A stretch of 54,214 bases of DNA from Planctomycetota bacterium (lineage in GTDB: Bacteria; Planctomycetota; Planctomycetia; Pirellulales; Thermoguttaceae): NCBI GenBank assembly GCA_029550925.1, contig JAKPGL010000063.1:1-54214 (forward strand), in the 5' to 3' direction. A program made the position numbers and the translations under genes. The number at the start of each line of letters is the position of its first letter. Position 1 is the stretch's first letter. Below, one piece after another: positions 1 to 8,330 of the stretch. The notes under the pieces were generated by a model. The model ran no database searches. It had not been told where the DNA came from and saw nothing but the letters and a program-made list of their open reading frames with translations.

Positions 1-17
1 ACCAAAAGGGTTCTCAG

Positions 18-1430
18 ATGCAGCAGATGTTTTTTCGGCGGTTCGGCAACTGGGGGAAGTGGACGAGCAGGGCGGTTTTTTTAGGGATGGCCATCGGGCT
101 GGGGTTGGGAACGGCTATCGCCGCAGAGAACAAACCGGCAGCAAGTTCTGGGACAGTACCATCGGCCGAAAGTTCCGGCACAAACGGACCGGCCGATTGG
201 ACCCGGTTTCGAGGGCCTCATTGCGACGGCCAAAGCCCGGAAACAGGACTCCTGAAAACTTGGCCTGAAGAAGGTCCCAAACTCCTCTGGACCATGCAGG
301 GCCTTGGCCGAGGATATTCTAGTGTAACCATCGCCGGCGGAAAACTGTTTACCACAGGCGACCGGCCGGATCCCAATGGTGGACAGTCTCAATCTCAATA
401 TGTGATCGCTTTTGACTTGGCAAGCCGAAAAGAGCTTTGGTCCGTCCGGATCGGCCCGCCTCATCCGGACGGCGGATGCCGATCCACACCGACCATCGAC
501 GGCCGCTTAGCCTTTGTCATCGGCACCGACGGCGATCTGGTCTGCGTGGAGACGGCCACAGGCCGCGTGCGATGGCGGAAAAGTTTTCCCAACGATTTCG
601 GCGGCCGGATGATGTCCATTTGGAAATATAGCGAATCGCCGCTGGTGGATGGAGATAAGGTGGTCTGCACTCCCGGCGGACCGGACGCCGCGATGGTGGC
701 CCTCAACAAACACACCGGCCAGTTGATTTGGAAATGTGCCGTCCCGCCGCTTGGCCCTCGGGGCGCAGACGGCGCTGGTTATACTTCGATGGTGGCCGCC
801 CAGATCGAAGGGGTGCGCCAATACATCACCATCATCGGTCGGGGCGCCATTGGCGTGGCTGCCGACGATGGTCGGTTCCTCTGGGGCTACAACCGGATCG
901 CCAACCGGGTGGCCAATATCCCCACCCCGATCGTCCGTGATAACTACGTCTTTGTTACCACGAGTTACGAAACCGGTTCCGCCTTGGTCCGGATTGTTCG
1001 GGACGGAGAAAAGTTCCGGGCAGAGGAAGTGTGGTTCAACACCCATAAAGACTTTGAAAACCATCATGGCGGCGTCGTCCTGGTCGGAGATTATCTCTAC
1101 GGCGGTTCCGGCCGAAACCGGGGTATTCCGGTTTGTTTGGAGTTTCTGACCGGCAAGGTGGTTTGGCGGGCCGAGCCGGTCGGCCAACGATCGGCCGCCG
1201 TCCTGTACGCCGACGGCCACTTGATCTTCCGATACGAAGACGGCCAGGTCGCCCTGATCGAGGCTACGCCGGAAGGATTTCGACTGAAAGGCAAGTTCAT
1301 GGCGCCCGTGCGAAACGGCCCATCCTGGCCGCACCCGGTCATCCACGACGGCAAACTCTATCTCCGCAGCCACGACAGCCTCATGTGTTTTGACCTGAAA
1401 AACTCGGTACCGTCGGCTGTTAGCCGGTGA
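18..1430 (+). CDS. Secreted PQQ-like beta-propeller repeat protein
   Basis: A 470-residue protein with an N-terminal signal (basic start, hydrophobic stretch about residues 20-35, Ala-rich cleavage region ending IAAEN), so it is probably exported. The body has repeated propeller-blade motifs of the PQQ/BamB-like type: segments such as GGKLFTTGD, DGDLVCVETATGRVRWR, NKHTGQLIWK and LTGKVVWRAEP each end in a Trp-docking blade. The opening motif DWTRFRGPHCDGQSPE is typical of a large planctomycete family of secreted eight-bladed propellers. No partner dehydrogenase is adjacent and quinone binding is not demonstrable; the role (protein interaction or sugar/alcohol oxidation) is unknown. The ribosome-binding site is weak. 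Only 17 bases lie upstream in the window, so a longer upstream start cannot be fully excluded. Confidence 0.85.
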   Translation: MQQMFFRRFGNWGKWTSRAVFLGMAIGLGLGTAIAAENKPAASSGTVPSAESSGTNGPADWTRFRGPHCDGQSPETGLLKTWPEEGPKLLWTMQGLGRGYSSVTIAGGKLFTTGDRPDPNGGQSQSQYVIAFDLASRKELWSVRIGPPHPDGGCRSTPTIDGRLAFVIGTDGDLVCVETATGRVRWRKSFPNDFGGRMMSIWKYSESPLVDGDKVVCTPGGPDAAMVALNKHTGQLIWKCAVPPLGPRGADGAGYTSMVAAQIEGVRQYITIIGRGAIGVAADDGRFLWGYNRIANRVANIPTPIVRDNYVFVTTSYETGSALVRIVRDGEKFRAEEVWFNTHKDFENHHGGVVLVGDYLYGGSGRNRGIPVCLEFLTGKVVWRAEPVGQRSAAVLYADGHLIFRYEDGQVALIEATPEGFRLKGKFMAPVRNGPSWPHPVIHDGKLYLRSHDSLMCFDLKNSVPSAVSR

Positions 1431-1431
1431 T

Positions 1432-1515
1432 GTAACGCCGGCTGTTAGCCGGCGCGTAGCTCAGCCTAGACAGGCTAAGCTACGAACTGCTCAGGCTAAC
1501 AGCCTAAGCTACGTA
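1432..1515. repeat. Palindromic dispersed repeats (AGCCTGTC-type hairpins)
   Basis: The gap between the propeller gene and the MnmE-like gene is filled by hairpins: CGCCGGCTGTTAGCCGGCG, then a unit containing CAGCCTAGACAGGCT flanked by AGCTACG. It is the inverted form of the family seen at 26.9, 28.9 and 37.7 kb. It may also serve as a bidirectional transcription stop, but no T-run follows. Confidence 0.7.
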
Positions 1516-1522
1516 ATGTCGT

Positions 1523-2884
1523 ATGATGCTTTCCGAAGAGCCGGTCTATGTGATTCTGCTGACGCCACCGGGCCGAGGAGCCATTGCTACGCTCCGTTTG
1601 GAAGGCGTCGGGGCGATAGACCGGCTTCGGCCCTGGGTTCGTCGGTTGTCCGGCCAGCCGGTGGAGGATTTTCCGACGGATCGGCCTCTGGTGGTTCGGT
1701 TTGGCCCGGCGCCGGCAGAAGAAGTGGTGCTCCGGTGTTTTGGCCCGCAGGCGGTGGAAATCCATTGTCATGGCGGCCGGGCCGCTGTGGGCCGGATCCA
1801 GAGCTTGCTTGCCCAGTCTGGCTGCCAGGTGGTGGATTGGAAAACTTGGCTTGCCGAACAGCCTGCCGACCCCATCGCCAAGGAAGCCATCTTCTGGCTG
1901 ACTGCCGCCCTGACCGAACGGACCGCCGCCATCCTTTTAGACCAACTTCACGGGGCCTTGGCAACGGCGGTCCGGCAAATCATCCATGCCGTGGAATCCG
2001 AACAGATAAGCTTGGCCGGCGAGCAATTGGCCGCTCTGCTGGACCGGGCCGCTTTAGGAAAACATTTGACCGCTCCGTGGCAGGTGGTCCTGGTGGGTCG
2101 GCCCAATGTGGGCAAAAGCAGCTTGCTAAACGCCCTGCTCGGTTATAGCCGGGCTATTGTCCATCCACAGCCCGGCACGACCCGGGATCTGGTTACCGCC
2201 GCCACGGCGTTGGACGGTTGGCCGATCCAGTTGGTCGATACGGCTGGTTGGCGCGATTCGGCAGATCCGCTGGAACAGGCCGGCATCGCCCTGGCCCGCC
2301 AACAGGCCCAACAGGCTGACCTGGTCCTGGTGGTAACCGATCTGAGTCAACCGTGGACAGAGACCGACGTCGCCTTTTGCCGAGCGTTTCCCGCCGGCTT
2401 ACTTGTCCATAACAAATGCGATCTTCTACCAAACCCGGCGCACCCAGAGCAACAGGTTGCCCAGCCCACTATGCTGGACGGCGTTTCAAAGTCCAGTCCG
2501 ATGTCAGTAGCCGCCCCGGCAGAAATGGTTGTCTCCTGTTCGGAGCCTCCTTTCCCACGGATAGGCGAGGCCCGTCCCTTGGGCCTTTGCCTAAGCGCCC
2601 GAACCGGCGTGGGTCTGCCGGCGTTGATCCAGGCAATCGTCCGACGATTGGCGTCGGATCCGCCGCCGCCCGGCGCAGCAGTTCCCTTTACCGATCGGCA
2701 AATCCAAGCCCTCCAGGCCGCCCAGCAGCATCTCCGCCAAAACGACCGCGGTGCCGCCCTGGATGCTCTTCAAAACATCCTGTCGGGGTCTCCAACGTTT
2801 TCCCAGGAGGTAACTTCTCCCAGTCCACCCCAAAACAAGAGTCCCTCACCACTCGGCGGACATAGTCCTCATAAGGTAGAATAG
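1523..2884 (+). CDS. mnmE: Divergent MnmE (TrmE)-like tRNA-modification GTPase
   Basis: 453 residues. The N-terminal domain keeps TPPGRGAIATLRLEG and VEIHCHGG, typical of the formyl-THF-binding domain of MnmE. The embedded G domain starts near residue 190: P-loop GRPNVGKSS (about 192-200), DTAGWR switch II, NKCD G4 and a late SAR motif. MnmE with MnmG installs the aminomethyl-type modification on wobble uridine. Two family hallmarks are missing. The PGEF-T-RAF-NGK-DL segment is replaced by an unrelated stretch (around WLAEQPADPIAKEAIF), and the C-terminal F-C-I-G-K motif with the catalytic Cys is absent; the protein ends in a Ser/Pro-rich tail. There is also a ~50-residue insertion after NKCD. 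No frameshift is visible. Two ATGs (1523, 1526) are equivalent starts. The function may be GTPase-only or altered. Confidence 0.8.
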   Translation: MMLSEEPVYVILLTPPGRGAIATLRLEGVGAIDRLRPWVRRLSGQPVEDFPTDRPLVVRFGPAPAEEVVLRCFGPQAVEIHCHGGRAAVGRIQSLLAQSGCQVVDWKTWLAEQPADPIAKEAIFWLTAALTERTAAILLDQLHGALATAVRQIIHAVESEQISLAGEQLAALLDRAALGKHLTAPWQVVLVGRPNVGKSSLLNALLGYSRAIVHPQPGTTRDLVTAATALDGWPIQLVDTAGWRDSADPLEQAGIALARQQAQQADLVLVVTDLSQPWTETDVAFCRAFPAGLLVHNKCDLLPNPAHPEQQVAQPTMLDGVSKSSPMSVAAPAEMVVSCSEPPFPRIGEARPLGLCLSARTGVGLPALIQAIVRRLASDPPPPGAAVPFTDRQIQALQAAQQHLRQNDRGAALDALQNILSGSPTFSQEVTSPSPPQNKSPSPLGGHSPHKVE

Positions 2885-2926
2885 GAAAAACTCCCACCGA
2901 TCATCGCCGGCGAAAGGGAGGATACC

Positions 2927-3131
2927 GGCAACATTTCCGCCGAATGGAGAACCATTTTGCGTGGGGATGCCCCAGGAGCAAGAAGCAGATACAAGGTCGC
3001 CTGGGTTCCCGCTTTTGCGGGAATGACAAATAGAAGGGGCCAGAAAAATAGGGGAGCCGGGAAAATAGGGGGACCGGGAAAATAGAGAAGCCTGGAAAAA
3101 TGGAGGCCCCTGCAAACTGCCGAAGTGTTAC
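2927..3131. repeat. Possible decayed MITE of the GTAAC/GCCGAAT family with internal repeats
   Basis: The left edge GGCAACATTTCCGCCGAAT and the right edge (ending GTGTTAC at 3131) resemble the ends of the elements at 8331 and 44389. No target duplication is visible, so the call is tentative. Inside are a TTCCCGC-TTTT-GCGGGAA hairpin (about 3007-3022) and a 17-bp tandem repeat (3039-3106). Confidence 0.35.
3039..3106. repeat. 17-bp tandem repeat, four units
   Basis: Four consecutive 17-base units start at 3039, 3056, 3073 and 3090, each reading roughly GCCGGGAAAATAGGGGG with a few substitutions. It is non-coding, lying just upstream of the diacylglycerol kinase gene. Confidence 0.8.
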
Positions 3132-3191
3132 GAATCCCATTTGAAAAAATCCACGGTGCAACAAGGACTTGAGGGACGAGGACTCAAAACC

Positions 3192-3584
3192 ATGGTTTTT
3201 GATCCAGACCGCATTCCAGACCGCTCTTGGCCGGAAAAGTTCCAAGACGCCTTTCGAGGGACCAAACTGGGTGTGCGCGGCCAGAAGAGTTTTTATGTCC
3301 ATTTTTTCTTTACGGCGGCGGTCGTGGTTGCCGGCTTCGTCTTCCACGTGGATCGGATGGAGTGGTGCCTGTTGGTCCTGTGCATTGTCGGCGTGCTGAC
3401 AACCGAAATGCTCAATAGCGCTTTAGAATGGGTAGTCCGTTCTTTGCCGGAAAGGGACGATCCCCGCTTGGGCCAGGCATTGGACATCGGCAGTGCGGCG
3501 GTGCTGATCGTTTCGATCGGCTCGGTCATTGTAGGACTGCTGGTATTCGTGCCGCATTTACTGAAAATGTTCAGCGGCGGCTGA
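3192..3584 (+). CDS. dgkA: Diacylglycerol kinase (DgkA family)
   Basis: A small integral-membrane lipid kinase that phosphorylates diacylglycerol (or undecaprenol in related enzymes) using ATP at the inner membrane. From ATG 3192 it has 130 residues, the usual family size. Family signatures are TEMLNSALEWVV (compare E. coli ELLNSAIE) and ALDIGSAAVLI (compare KDMGSAAVL). Three hydrophobic segments are visible (FFFTAAVVVAGFVF, CLLVLCIVGVL, AAVLIVSIGSVIVGLLVFV). The reading frame opens further upstream at a TTG (3141), giving 147 residues. I prefer ATG 3192 because the extra 17 residues are not family-like and GAGG lies ~10 bases upstream of it. The next gene is convergent. Confidence 0.85.
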   Translation: MVFDPDRIPDRSWPEKFQDAFRGTKLGVRGQKSFYVHFFFTAAVVVAGFVFHVDRMEWCLLVLCIVGVLTTEMLNSALEWVVRSLPERDDPRLGQALDIGSAAVLIVSIGSVIVGLLVFVPHLLKMFSGG

Positions 3585-3639
3585 GCCTGGCTTTTGTTCA
3601 CGCCATTTCCAGAAAGGAACTTTTCCAGGCTGTTCGGGG

Positions 3640-4650
3640 CTACCGAACTTCGCCGATCGCCCAGGCCAGAAATCGGGCTAACCGATCCGAAGCCAAGAGG
3701 GCCTGTTCCTTAAGTCGGTATAAGTCCTTCCAACTCGAAGGCCGATTCCACAGGGCGCCCAGCGCCGCCCCCAACCGGGCAGCCGTCGTCTTTTGTTTAA
3801 GCAGCCCGCGCACTTCGGGCGGCAACTCCTCCTCCAACCTATCAATGATGATCCGCACCGCCAGCACAGGCGTCCCTCGCCGCTGACAGACCTCCACCAC
3901 AGCAAAGCTTTCCATATCGACGGCCAAAGCGCCGGACTTTTCGCCCAAGGTACGTTTTTCTTTCGGTGCAGCGACCAGGTGATCCACACTGAATAGCACC
4001 CCTCGATGGACTGGGCCAAACGTCGTCTGGGCCGACCACTCCGGAGGCGGCGAAAGTTCTAGCCGTTGGCCGTCCGGCCGAATCACCGTCTCCGGCAGCA
4101 CCAGATCGTATCGCTGGAGTTCCGGCTGCAATGCCCCGGCAAACCCGGCCGAAATCACCCATCGGGGCCGATGTCCATCCAAAAGGGCCTCTGTGGCATG
4201 TGCGGCAGCGGCCTGACCGGCCCCACTCCGCACGATCACCACTCGCCGCTCCTGCAACCGGCCCGCAATTGCTAAGAACCCATCCCCTTGCCATCGGGTC
4301 GTCTCCTGTAGGAGGTCTTCAAGGCCGCCCGATTCGTTCTCCAGAGCAAACACCACCCCCACATCACACCCTGGAAACATCTTTTCTGACTTTCCTTGGG
4401 GTTTTGCTTGAAGCTGGGTGGAAGTGGCTGGCTGATCGGGGTGATCCTCTGTCGCCCCCGGCTTTTGGTCCTCTTCTACCGGTTCGCATCCGCACGGGCC
4501 GTCCGAAGATGACGGCGCTGTTTCTGAAGCCTCTGGCCGAACGGATGAAGCTCCTGGCTGGCTTGCCGAAGCAGCCATCTCAGCCGTCTTCTGCCGCAAA
4601 GCGTCCGCCAGCGTTTGCCGAAGCCAAGATCGAAACAGATTCTGAAACAT
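3640..4650 (-). CDS. Nucleoside phosphorylase/nucleosidase-fold protein (MTAN-like) with disordered N-terminus
   Basis: 336 residues. Residues ~90-290 resemble the purine nucleoside phosphorylase / methylthioadenosine-S-adenosylhomocysteine nucleosidase superfamily: VVFALENESGG near the start, ISAGFAGAL, and VDMESFAVVEVC, whose Met-Glu pair binds ribose, followed by VRIIID with a likely catalytic Asp. The first ~85 residues are a short helix (FQNLFRSWLRQTLADALRQ) plus a Ser/Pro/Glu-rich linker not typical of the family; an internal Met at residue 91 is an alternative start. I keep the upstream ATG because it sits 3 bases after the cysteine desulfurase stop, consistent with translational coupling. 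The substrate is unknown: MTA/SAH hydrolysis or a hopanoid-type adenosyl intermediate are both possible. It is the last gene of a four-gene operon. Confidence 0.7.
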   Translation of the reverse strand: MFQNLFRSWLRQTLADALRQKTAEMAASASQPGASSVRPEASETAPSSSDGPCGCEPVEEDQKPGATEDHPDQPATSTQLQAKPQGKSEKMFPGCDVGVVFALENESGGLEDLLQETTRWQGDGFLAIAGRLQERRVVIVRSGAGQAAAAHATEALLDGHRPRWVISAGFAGALQPELQRYDLVLPETVIRPDGQRLELSPPPEWSAQTTFGPVHRGVLFSVDHLVAAPKEKRTLGEKSGALAVDMESFAVVEVCQRRGTPVLAVRIIIDRLEEELPPEVRGLLKQKTTAARLGAALGALWNRPSSWKDLYRLKEQALLASDRLARFLAWAIGEVR

Positions 4651-4653
4651 GGC

Positions 4654-5820
4654 TTACCCCCGCAGTTGTCGGCATACATCCAGGATACGACGCACCGCCT
4701 CGTCGATTTCCTCCTGGGTGGTGGTTGTCCCCAGGCTAAACCGCAGCGAACTGGCGACCAATTCCTTCGGCAGCCTAAGGGCCATCAGCGTCGGCGAAAG
4801 CTCCGTCGATCCGCTCATGCAGGCTGAGCCGATCGAACAAGCCAGCCCGGCCAAATCCAACGCCGTAAAAAGCACCTGGCCGTCCAACCCAGGAAAAGCC
4901 ACGCACGAGGTGTTTGGCAACCGAGGGGCGTTTCGGCCGTGGACTACCATCTTCGGCCAGCCGGCCAAAAGCCCTTGTTCAAATCGGTCCCGCAGGGCGG
5001 CCATCCGGCGAATCTGTTCATCTTGTTCTTTTATCCATAGCTCCAGGGCGGTTGCCATACCGACGGCCAGCGCCGCCGCCTCTGTACCCGGCCGCAATCC
5101 CTCCTGTTGATGGCCGCCGAAAAGCACTGGCTGGATCGGCGTGCCATGCCGAATCACCAACGCCCCGATGCCGACCGGCCCGTGAAACTTATGCGCACTG
5201 ACTGTCATGGCCGATACGCCAAGTTGGCGAAACTGCACCGGCCCTTTCCCCACCAATTGTACCGCATCGGTATGCAGGGGGACTCCATAGGCCTGGCAAA
5301 TGCGGGCCGCTTCCGCAATCGGCTGCACTGTGCCGATCTCATGGTTGGCCGCTGTAATGCTCACCAGGGCTGTCTGCGGCGAAATCCACTCCTGAAGCTG
5401 ATCCAGCCGAACAATGCCCTCCGGCGTGGAGCTTAATGTATCCACCCGCCAGCCCAAATCCAACAGATGCTCCGCCGGCCCCAGCACACTGGGATGTTCC
5501 AAACTGGAGGTAATCAGCGAACCGGGCTGCCCGCCGGTCCGAGCCGACCCTATGCCGCCAATGGCCAAATTGTTCGCCTCGGTGGCGCTACTGGTGAAAA
5601 TCAGTCGATCTGGTTCCAGGCCGGTGATTTGGGCCCCCAGCAGAGCGGCCATTTTCTCCCGGGTGTCTTCCAACAGACGGCGAGCCTCCCGGCCAAACTG
5701 GTGCTGACTGGCCGGGTTGCCGAACACCCGAAACCACACCTGCCGCATCGCCTCGACCACCTCCGGCCGGATCGGCGTAGTGGCGTTATGATCTAAATAA
5801 ATCCCTTTCTCCGACGCCAT
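4654..5820 (-). CDS. Cysteine desulfurase (NifS/IscS family)
   Basis: 388 residues, a PLP-dependent class V aminotransferase fold enzyme that removes sulfur from cysteine for Fe-S cluster or thio-cofactor assembly. It has the typical YLDHNATTP start, a TSSATEANNLA cofactor-binding segment, NHEIGTVQP, the PLP lysine in SAHKFHGPVG, and the catalytic-cysteine loop SIGSACMSGS, which makes it a NifS/IscS-type (class I) rather than SufS-type enzyme. No iscU or iscR lies beside it. It sits 24 bases after the FAD oxidoreductase and 3 bases before the phosphorylase-fold gene, so it is co-transcribed with both. Possible roles are general Fe-S supply or tRNA thiolation. Confidence 0.92.
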   Translation of the reverse strand: MASEKGIYLDHNATTPIRPEVVEAMRQVWFRVFGNPASQHQFGREARRLLEDTREKMAALLGAQITGLEPDRLIFTSSATEANNLAIGGIGSARTGGQPGSLITSSLEHPSVLGPAEHLLDLGWRVDTLSSTPEGIVRLDQLQEWISPQTALVSITAANHEIGTVQPIAEAARICQAYGVPLHTDAVQLVGKGPVQFRQLGVSAMTVSAHKFHGPVGIGALVIRHGTPIQPVLFGGHQQEGLRPGTEAAALAVGMATALELWIKEQDEQIRRMAALRDRFEQGLLAGWPKMVVHGRNAPRLPNTSCVAFPGLDGQVLFTALDLAGLACSIGSACMSGSTELSPTLMALRLPKELVASSLRFSLGTTTTQEEIDEAVRRILDVCRQLRG

Positions 5821-5844
5821 ATCCTTCCAGGCTCCAAAAGATTT

Positions 5845-7209
5845 TCAATCCTTGTGCTCTATCCCGCCATACCGACCTGCCAAGCCTGGTCCCCGGGGGA
5901 CCAGGTTGGCCGTTTCGGCAAAGCCGAGGGTGCGGACCAATTCGGCGGCTACGCGGATACAATTATTCACGCTTCGTTCATCCGGGTAAATATGCACCAT
6001 GCCGGCCACAAAAAGGCCCGCTAGTGGGCTTCGCATGGCCGGTATCCGGCGGGAAAACCCCCTCTCCGGAAGCGGCGCCGCATACCGCGCCCGGAAGAGC
6101 CACGCCCCGTCCATCTCGCTGCGAACCGGCCGACCGGCGAGCCGCTCCAGTTGCTCCAACCAGCGGTCCTGGATTTGGTGGTCCGAAAGCTGCCACAGCG
6201 GGTCTTCCGGCCGAAGATACCGAGTAAGATACAGCACATGCCGGCCGCCGTACCAGTCGGAGGGAACAAACTGCGTGTGTTCCACCAGCCCCACAAACTC
6301 ATAGGCTGGATCTGCTACATTGGTCCAATAAAAGTGGGTTATCGGCCTGGCCAGACTCAGCACCATGCATACAGCGGCCAGATATTCCACACTTTCCAAC
6401 TGCTGGGCGTACTCGGCCGAAATGGGCCGCAGCAGCTTGGCCAAAATCGGTATCGCTGTGGTGGCTACAACCGCGTCGGCCCGAAACTCTCGGCCGCCAG
6501 CCCGGACGCCCACCATTCGGCCGTTTTCCACCAGCAAGGCTTCGGCCGGGCATTGCCAGTGGAAGGTAACCTTTTCCGCCGCCAACCGCTCCACCAGCCG
6601 ATCCACCAGCACCTGCAAACTCCCGCGCAGGTAGCCGAGCTTTTCCTGCCCCGTCCGGCGCGAACTGGCCCGTTGACGCAATCGGCCTGCCATCCAGGCC
6701 AAGGAAACCCGCTCGGCCGAAGCGCCGAACTTTCCCTGAAGCAACGGCTGCCAGACGGCTTCAGCGGCCTTCGCACCGGCCCAGCGACGAAACCACACCA
6801 ACGCCGACGCATCCTCCTGCCGGGTATAAGAAGGAAACCGGCTGAGCATCCAGCCGCTCAGACCCAGCCGCAGCCGATCCCACAGCCCAAGCGGCCCAAA
6901 CCGTAGGACATCCCTCGGCCCATTGAAAGGCCAAAACCGCCCTTGGCGATAGACGGCCATCGTGGTGGGCCGATACACCAGCCGATCGTTCAATCCCAGC
7001 TCCGCTAGCAGCCAGTGCAACTCCACATCATGGGTGAAACAGTGGTGGTAATAACATTCTACCGGATCGCCTTGACCGAGGGAAAAAGTCGTCAAAAGCC
7101 CACCAGGCCTGGGGGCCGCTTCCAGCAGGGTAACATCCGCACCAGCCCGTCGCAGCAGATAGGCCGCCGCCAGACCAGTCGCCCCAGCGCCCAGAATCAC
7201 CACGTGCAT
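5845..7209 (-). CDS. FAD-dependent amine-oxidase/protoporphyrinogen-oxidase-like oxidoreductase
   Basis: 454 residues from the ATG at 7209. The protein opens with a Rossmann dinucleotide fingerprint (HVVILGAGATGLAAAYLLRR, then LEAAPRPGG) and ends with a second FAD contact region (GLFVAGMVHIYPDERSVNNC). This is the layout of the amino-oxidase / protoporphyrinogen-oxidase / UDP-galactopyranose-mutase-like group. The frame extends 47 codons further up, but that part would overlap the preceding glycosyltransferase and lacks family resemblance; AGGA lies about 9 bases before the chosen start. Pairing with a polyprenyl-phosphate glycosyltransferase suggests sugar-lipid or polysaccharide metabolism rather than haem synthesis. 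The substrate is not identifiable from sequence. Confidence 0.82.
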   Translation of the reverse strand: MHVVILGAGATGLAAAYLLRRAGADVTLLEAAPRPGGLLTTFSLGQGDPVECYYHHCFTHDVELHWLLAELGLNDRLVYRPTTMAVYRQGRFWPFNGPRDVLRFGPLGLWDRLRLGLSGWMLSRFPSYTRQEDASALVWFRRWAGAKAAEAVWQPLLQGKFGASAERVSLAWMAGRLRQRASSRRTGQEKLGYLRGSLQVLVDRLVERLAAEKVTFHWQCPAEALLVENGRMVGVRAGGREFRADAVVATTAIPILAKLLRPISAEYAQQLESVEYLAAVCMVLSLARPITHFYWTNVADPAYEFVGLVEHTQFVPSDWYGGRHVLYLTRYLRPEDPLWQLSDHQIQDRWLEQLERLAGRPVRSEMDGAWLFRARYAAPLPERGFSRRIPAMRSPLAGLFVAGMVHIYPDERSVNNCIRVAAELVRTLGFAETANLVPRGPGLAGRYGGIEHKD

Positions 7210-7288
7210 CGCCCAGGTCCTACTAAGGCAGAAAAAGCTCCGAAGTGTTGGCCTCCGATCCGCGTTTGTCCCCCCGACGGAAAAAGTA

Positions 7289-8293
7289 CTACGAAGGATC
7301 GGAGGGTTGGCCGACGCCAGGCGGATCCGCCAGCCCCAGGGTTTCGGCAATCACGGTATGCGGTCGGCCTTTGACGTTTTCATAAATCCGGCCGATGTAT
7401 TCACCCAGAATGCCCAGGCAGACCAGTTGCACGCCGCCCAGGAAGAAAATGCCGCACACAATGGTGGCAAAACCAGGTACCGGGCCTAACCCGATTTGTG
7501 CGAACTGCTCAGCCCAAATCCGCTGGATGAGGGTAAAAACGCCCACCAGGAATGAAAAGGCCGACACCACCAGCCCGAACCAGGTAGCCACCCGCAACGG
7601 CCGGATGGAAAAGCTCAAAATGCCGCTTAAACCCAGGCGGACCAGTTTGGAAAGGGTATATTTCGGTTCCCCGGCGGCTCGGGCCGGACGCTCGTAGGGG
7701 AGGCCCTTCTGGCGAAACCCCACCCAGGCCCGAATGCCTCGGATAAACGGCTCCTGTTCATGGGTTTGCAGCATGGCCTGAACGACCCGGCGGTCCATGA
7801 GGCAGAAATCGCCGCTATCCAGGGGGATGGGCGTCTCGGCCAGATAGGCCAGAATTCGATAGAAACATTTGTACGCCATCCGCTTGAAAAATCCCTCTTG
7901 GCGTTTGGCCCGCACCGCATAGACCACATCCCAGCCCGCCTGCCACTCCTGTAAGAACTGGCCCAGAAGCTCTGGCGGGTCCTGCAAGTCAGCGTCCAGC
8001 ACAGCCACCACGTCTCCCTGTGCACGCCGAAGCCCCGTCCAAAGGGCCAACTGATGGCCGAAGTTCCTGGAAAGCCGAACGCCCCGCCAGCGTGGGTCTT
8101 GCCGGTGGATTTGATGGATTTTAGTCCATGTGCCATCCGTGGAACCATCGTCCACTAGCAGCACCTCCCATTGGCAGGGCCAACCCGCCGCCGCCGCACT
8201 GAGCCGATCTACCAGCGCATCCAGCACCGCCTCCTCGTTGTAGCAGGGGATAACGATCGTCAGAGTGGTTTCCGAATCCAGACGCCGAGTCAT
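7289..8293 (-). CDS. Family 2 glycosyltransferase, polyprenyl-phosphate type (GtrB/ArnC/DPM1-like)
   Basis: 334 residues. The N-terminal GT-A domain carries TIVIPCYNEEAVL, VLLVDDGSTDGTW and the DADLQDPPELL metal-binding motif; RLSRNFGHQLAL and SGDFCLMDRRVV are characteristic of the dolichyl/undecaprenyl-phosphate sugar synthase subgroup. Two C-terminal membrane spans follow (about WFGLVVSAFSFLVGVFTLI and TIVCGIFFLGGVQLVCLGILG). It likely transfers a hexose or aminosugar from a nucleotide sugar to polyprenyl phosphate at the cytoplasmic face. It is the first gene of the four-gene minus-strand operon, with 79 bases to the next start. The upstream region (8294-8649) is occupied by a repeat element, so a promoter could not be recognised. 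Confidence 0.9.
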   Translation of the reverse strand: MTRRLDSETTLTIVIPCYNEEAVLDALVDRLSAAAAGWPCQWEVLLVDDGSTDGTWTKIHQIHRQDPRWRGVRLSRNFGHQLALWTGLRRAQGDVVAVLDADLQDPPELLGQFLQEWQAGWDVVYAVRAKRQEGFFKRMAYKCFYRILAYLAETPIPLDSGDFCLMDRRVVQAMLQTHEQEPFIRGIRAWVGFRQKGLPYERPARAAGEPKYTLSKLVRLGLSGILSFSIRPLRVATWFGLVVSAFSFLVGVFTLIQRIWAEQFAQIGLGPVPGFATIVCGIFFLGGVQLVCLGILGEYIGRIYENVKGRPHTVIAETLGLADPPGVGQPSDPS

Positions 8294-8330
8294 ACCACCG
8301 ATTGCTGAACTCTCGAAAGAAGAAATACAT

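Noticed and set aside
507-1373. 288-residue antisense open frame in the propeller gene
   Set aside because: No start signals or recognisable motifs; explained by codon bias of the sense gene.
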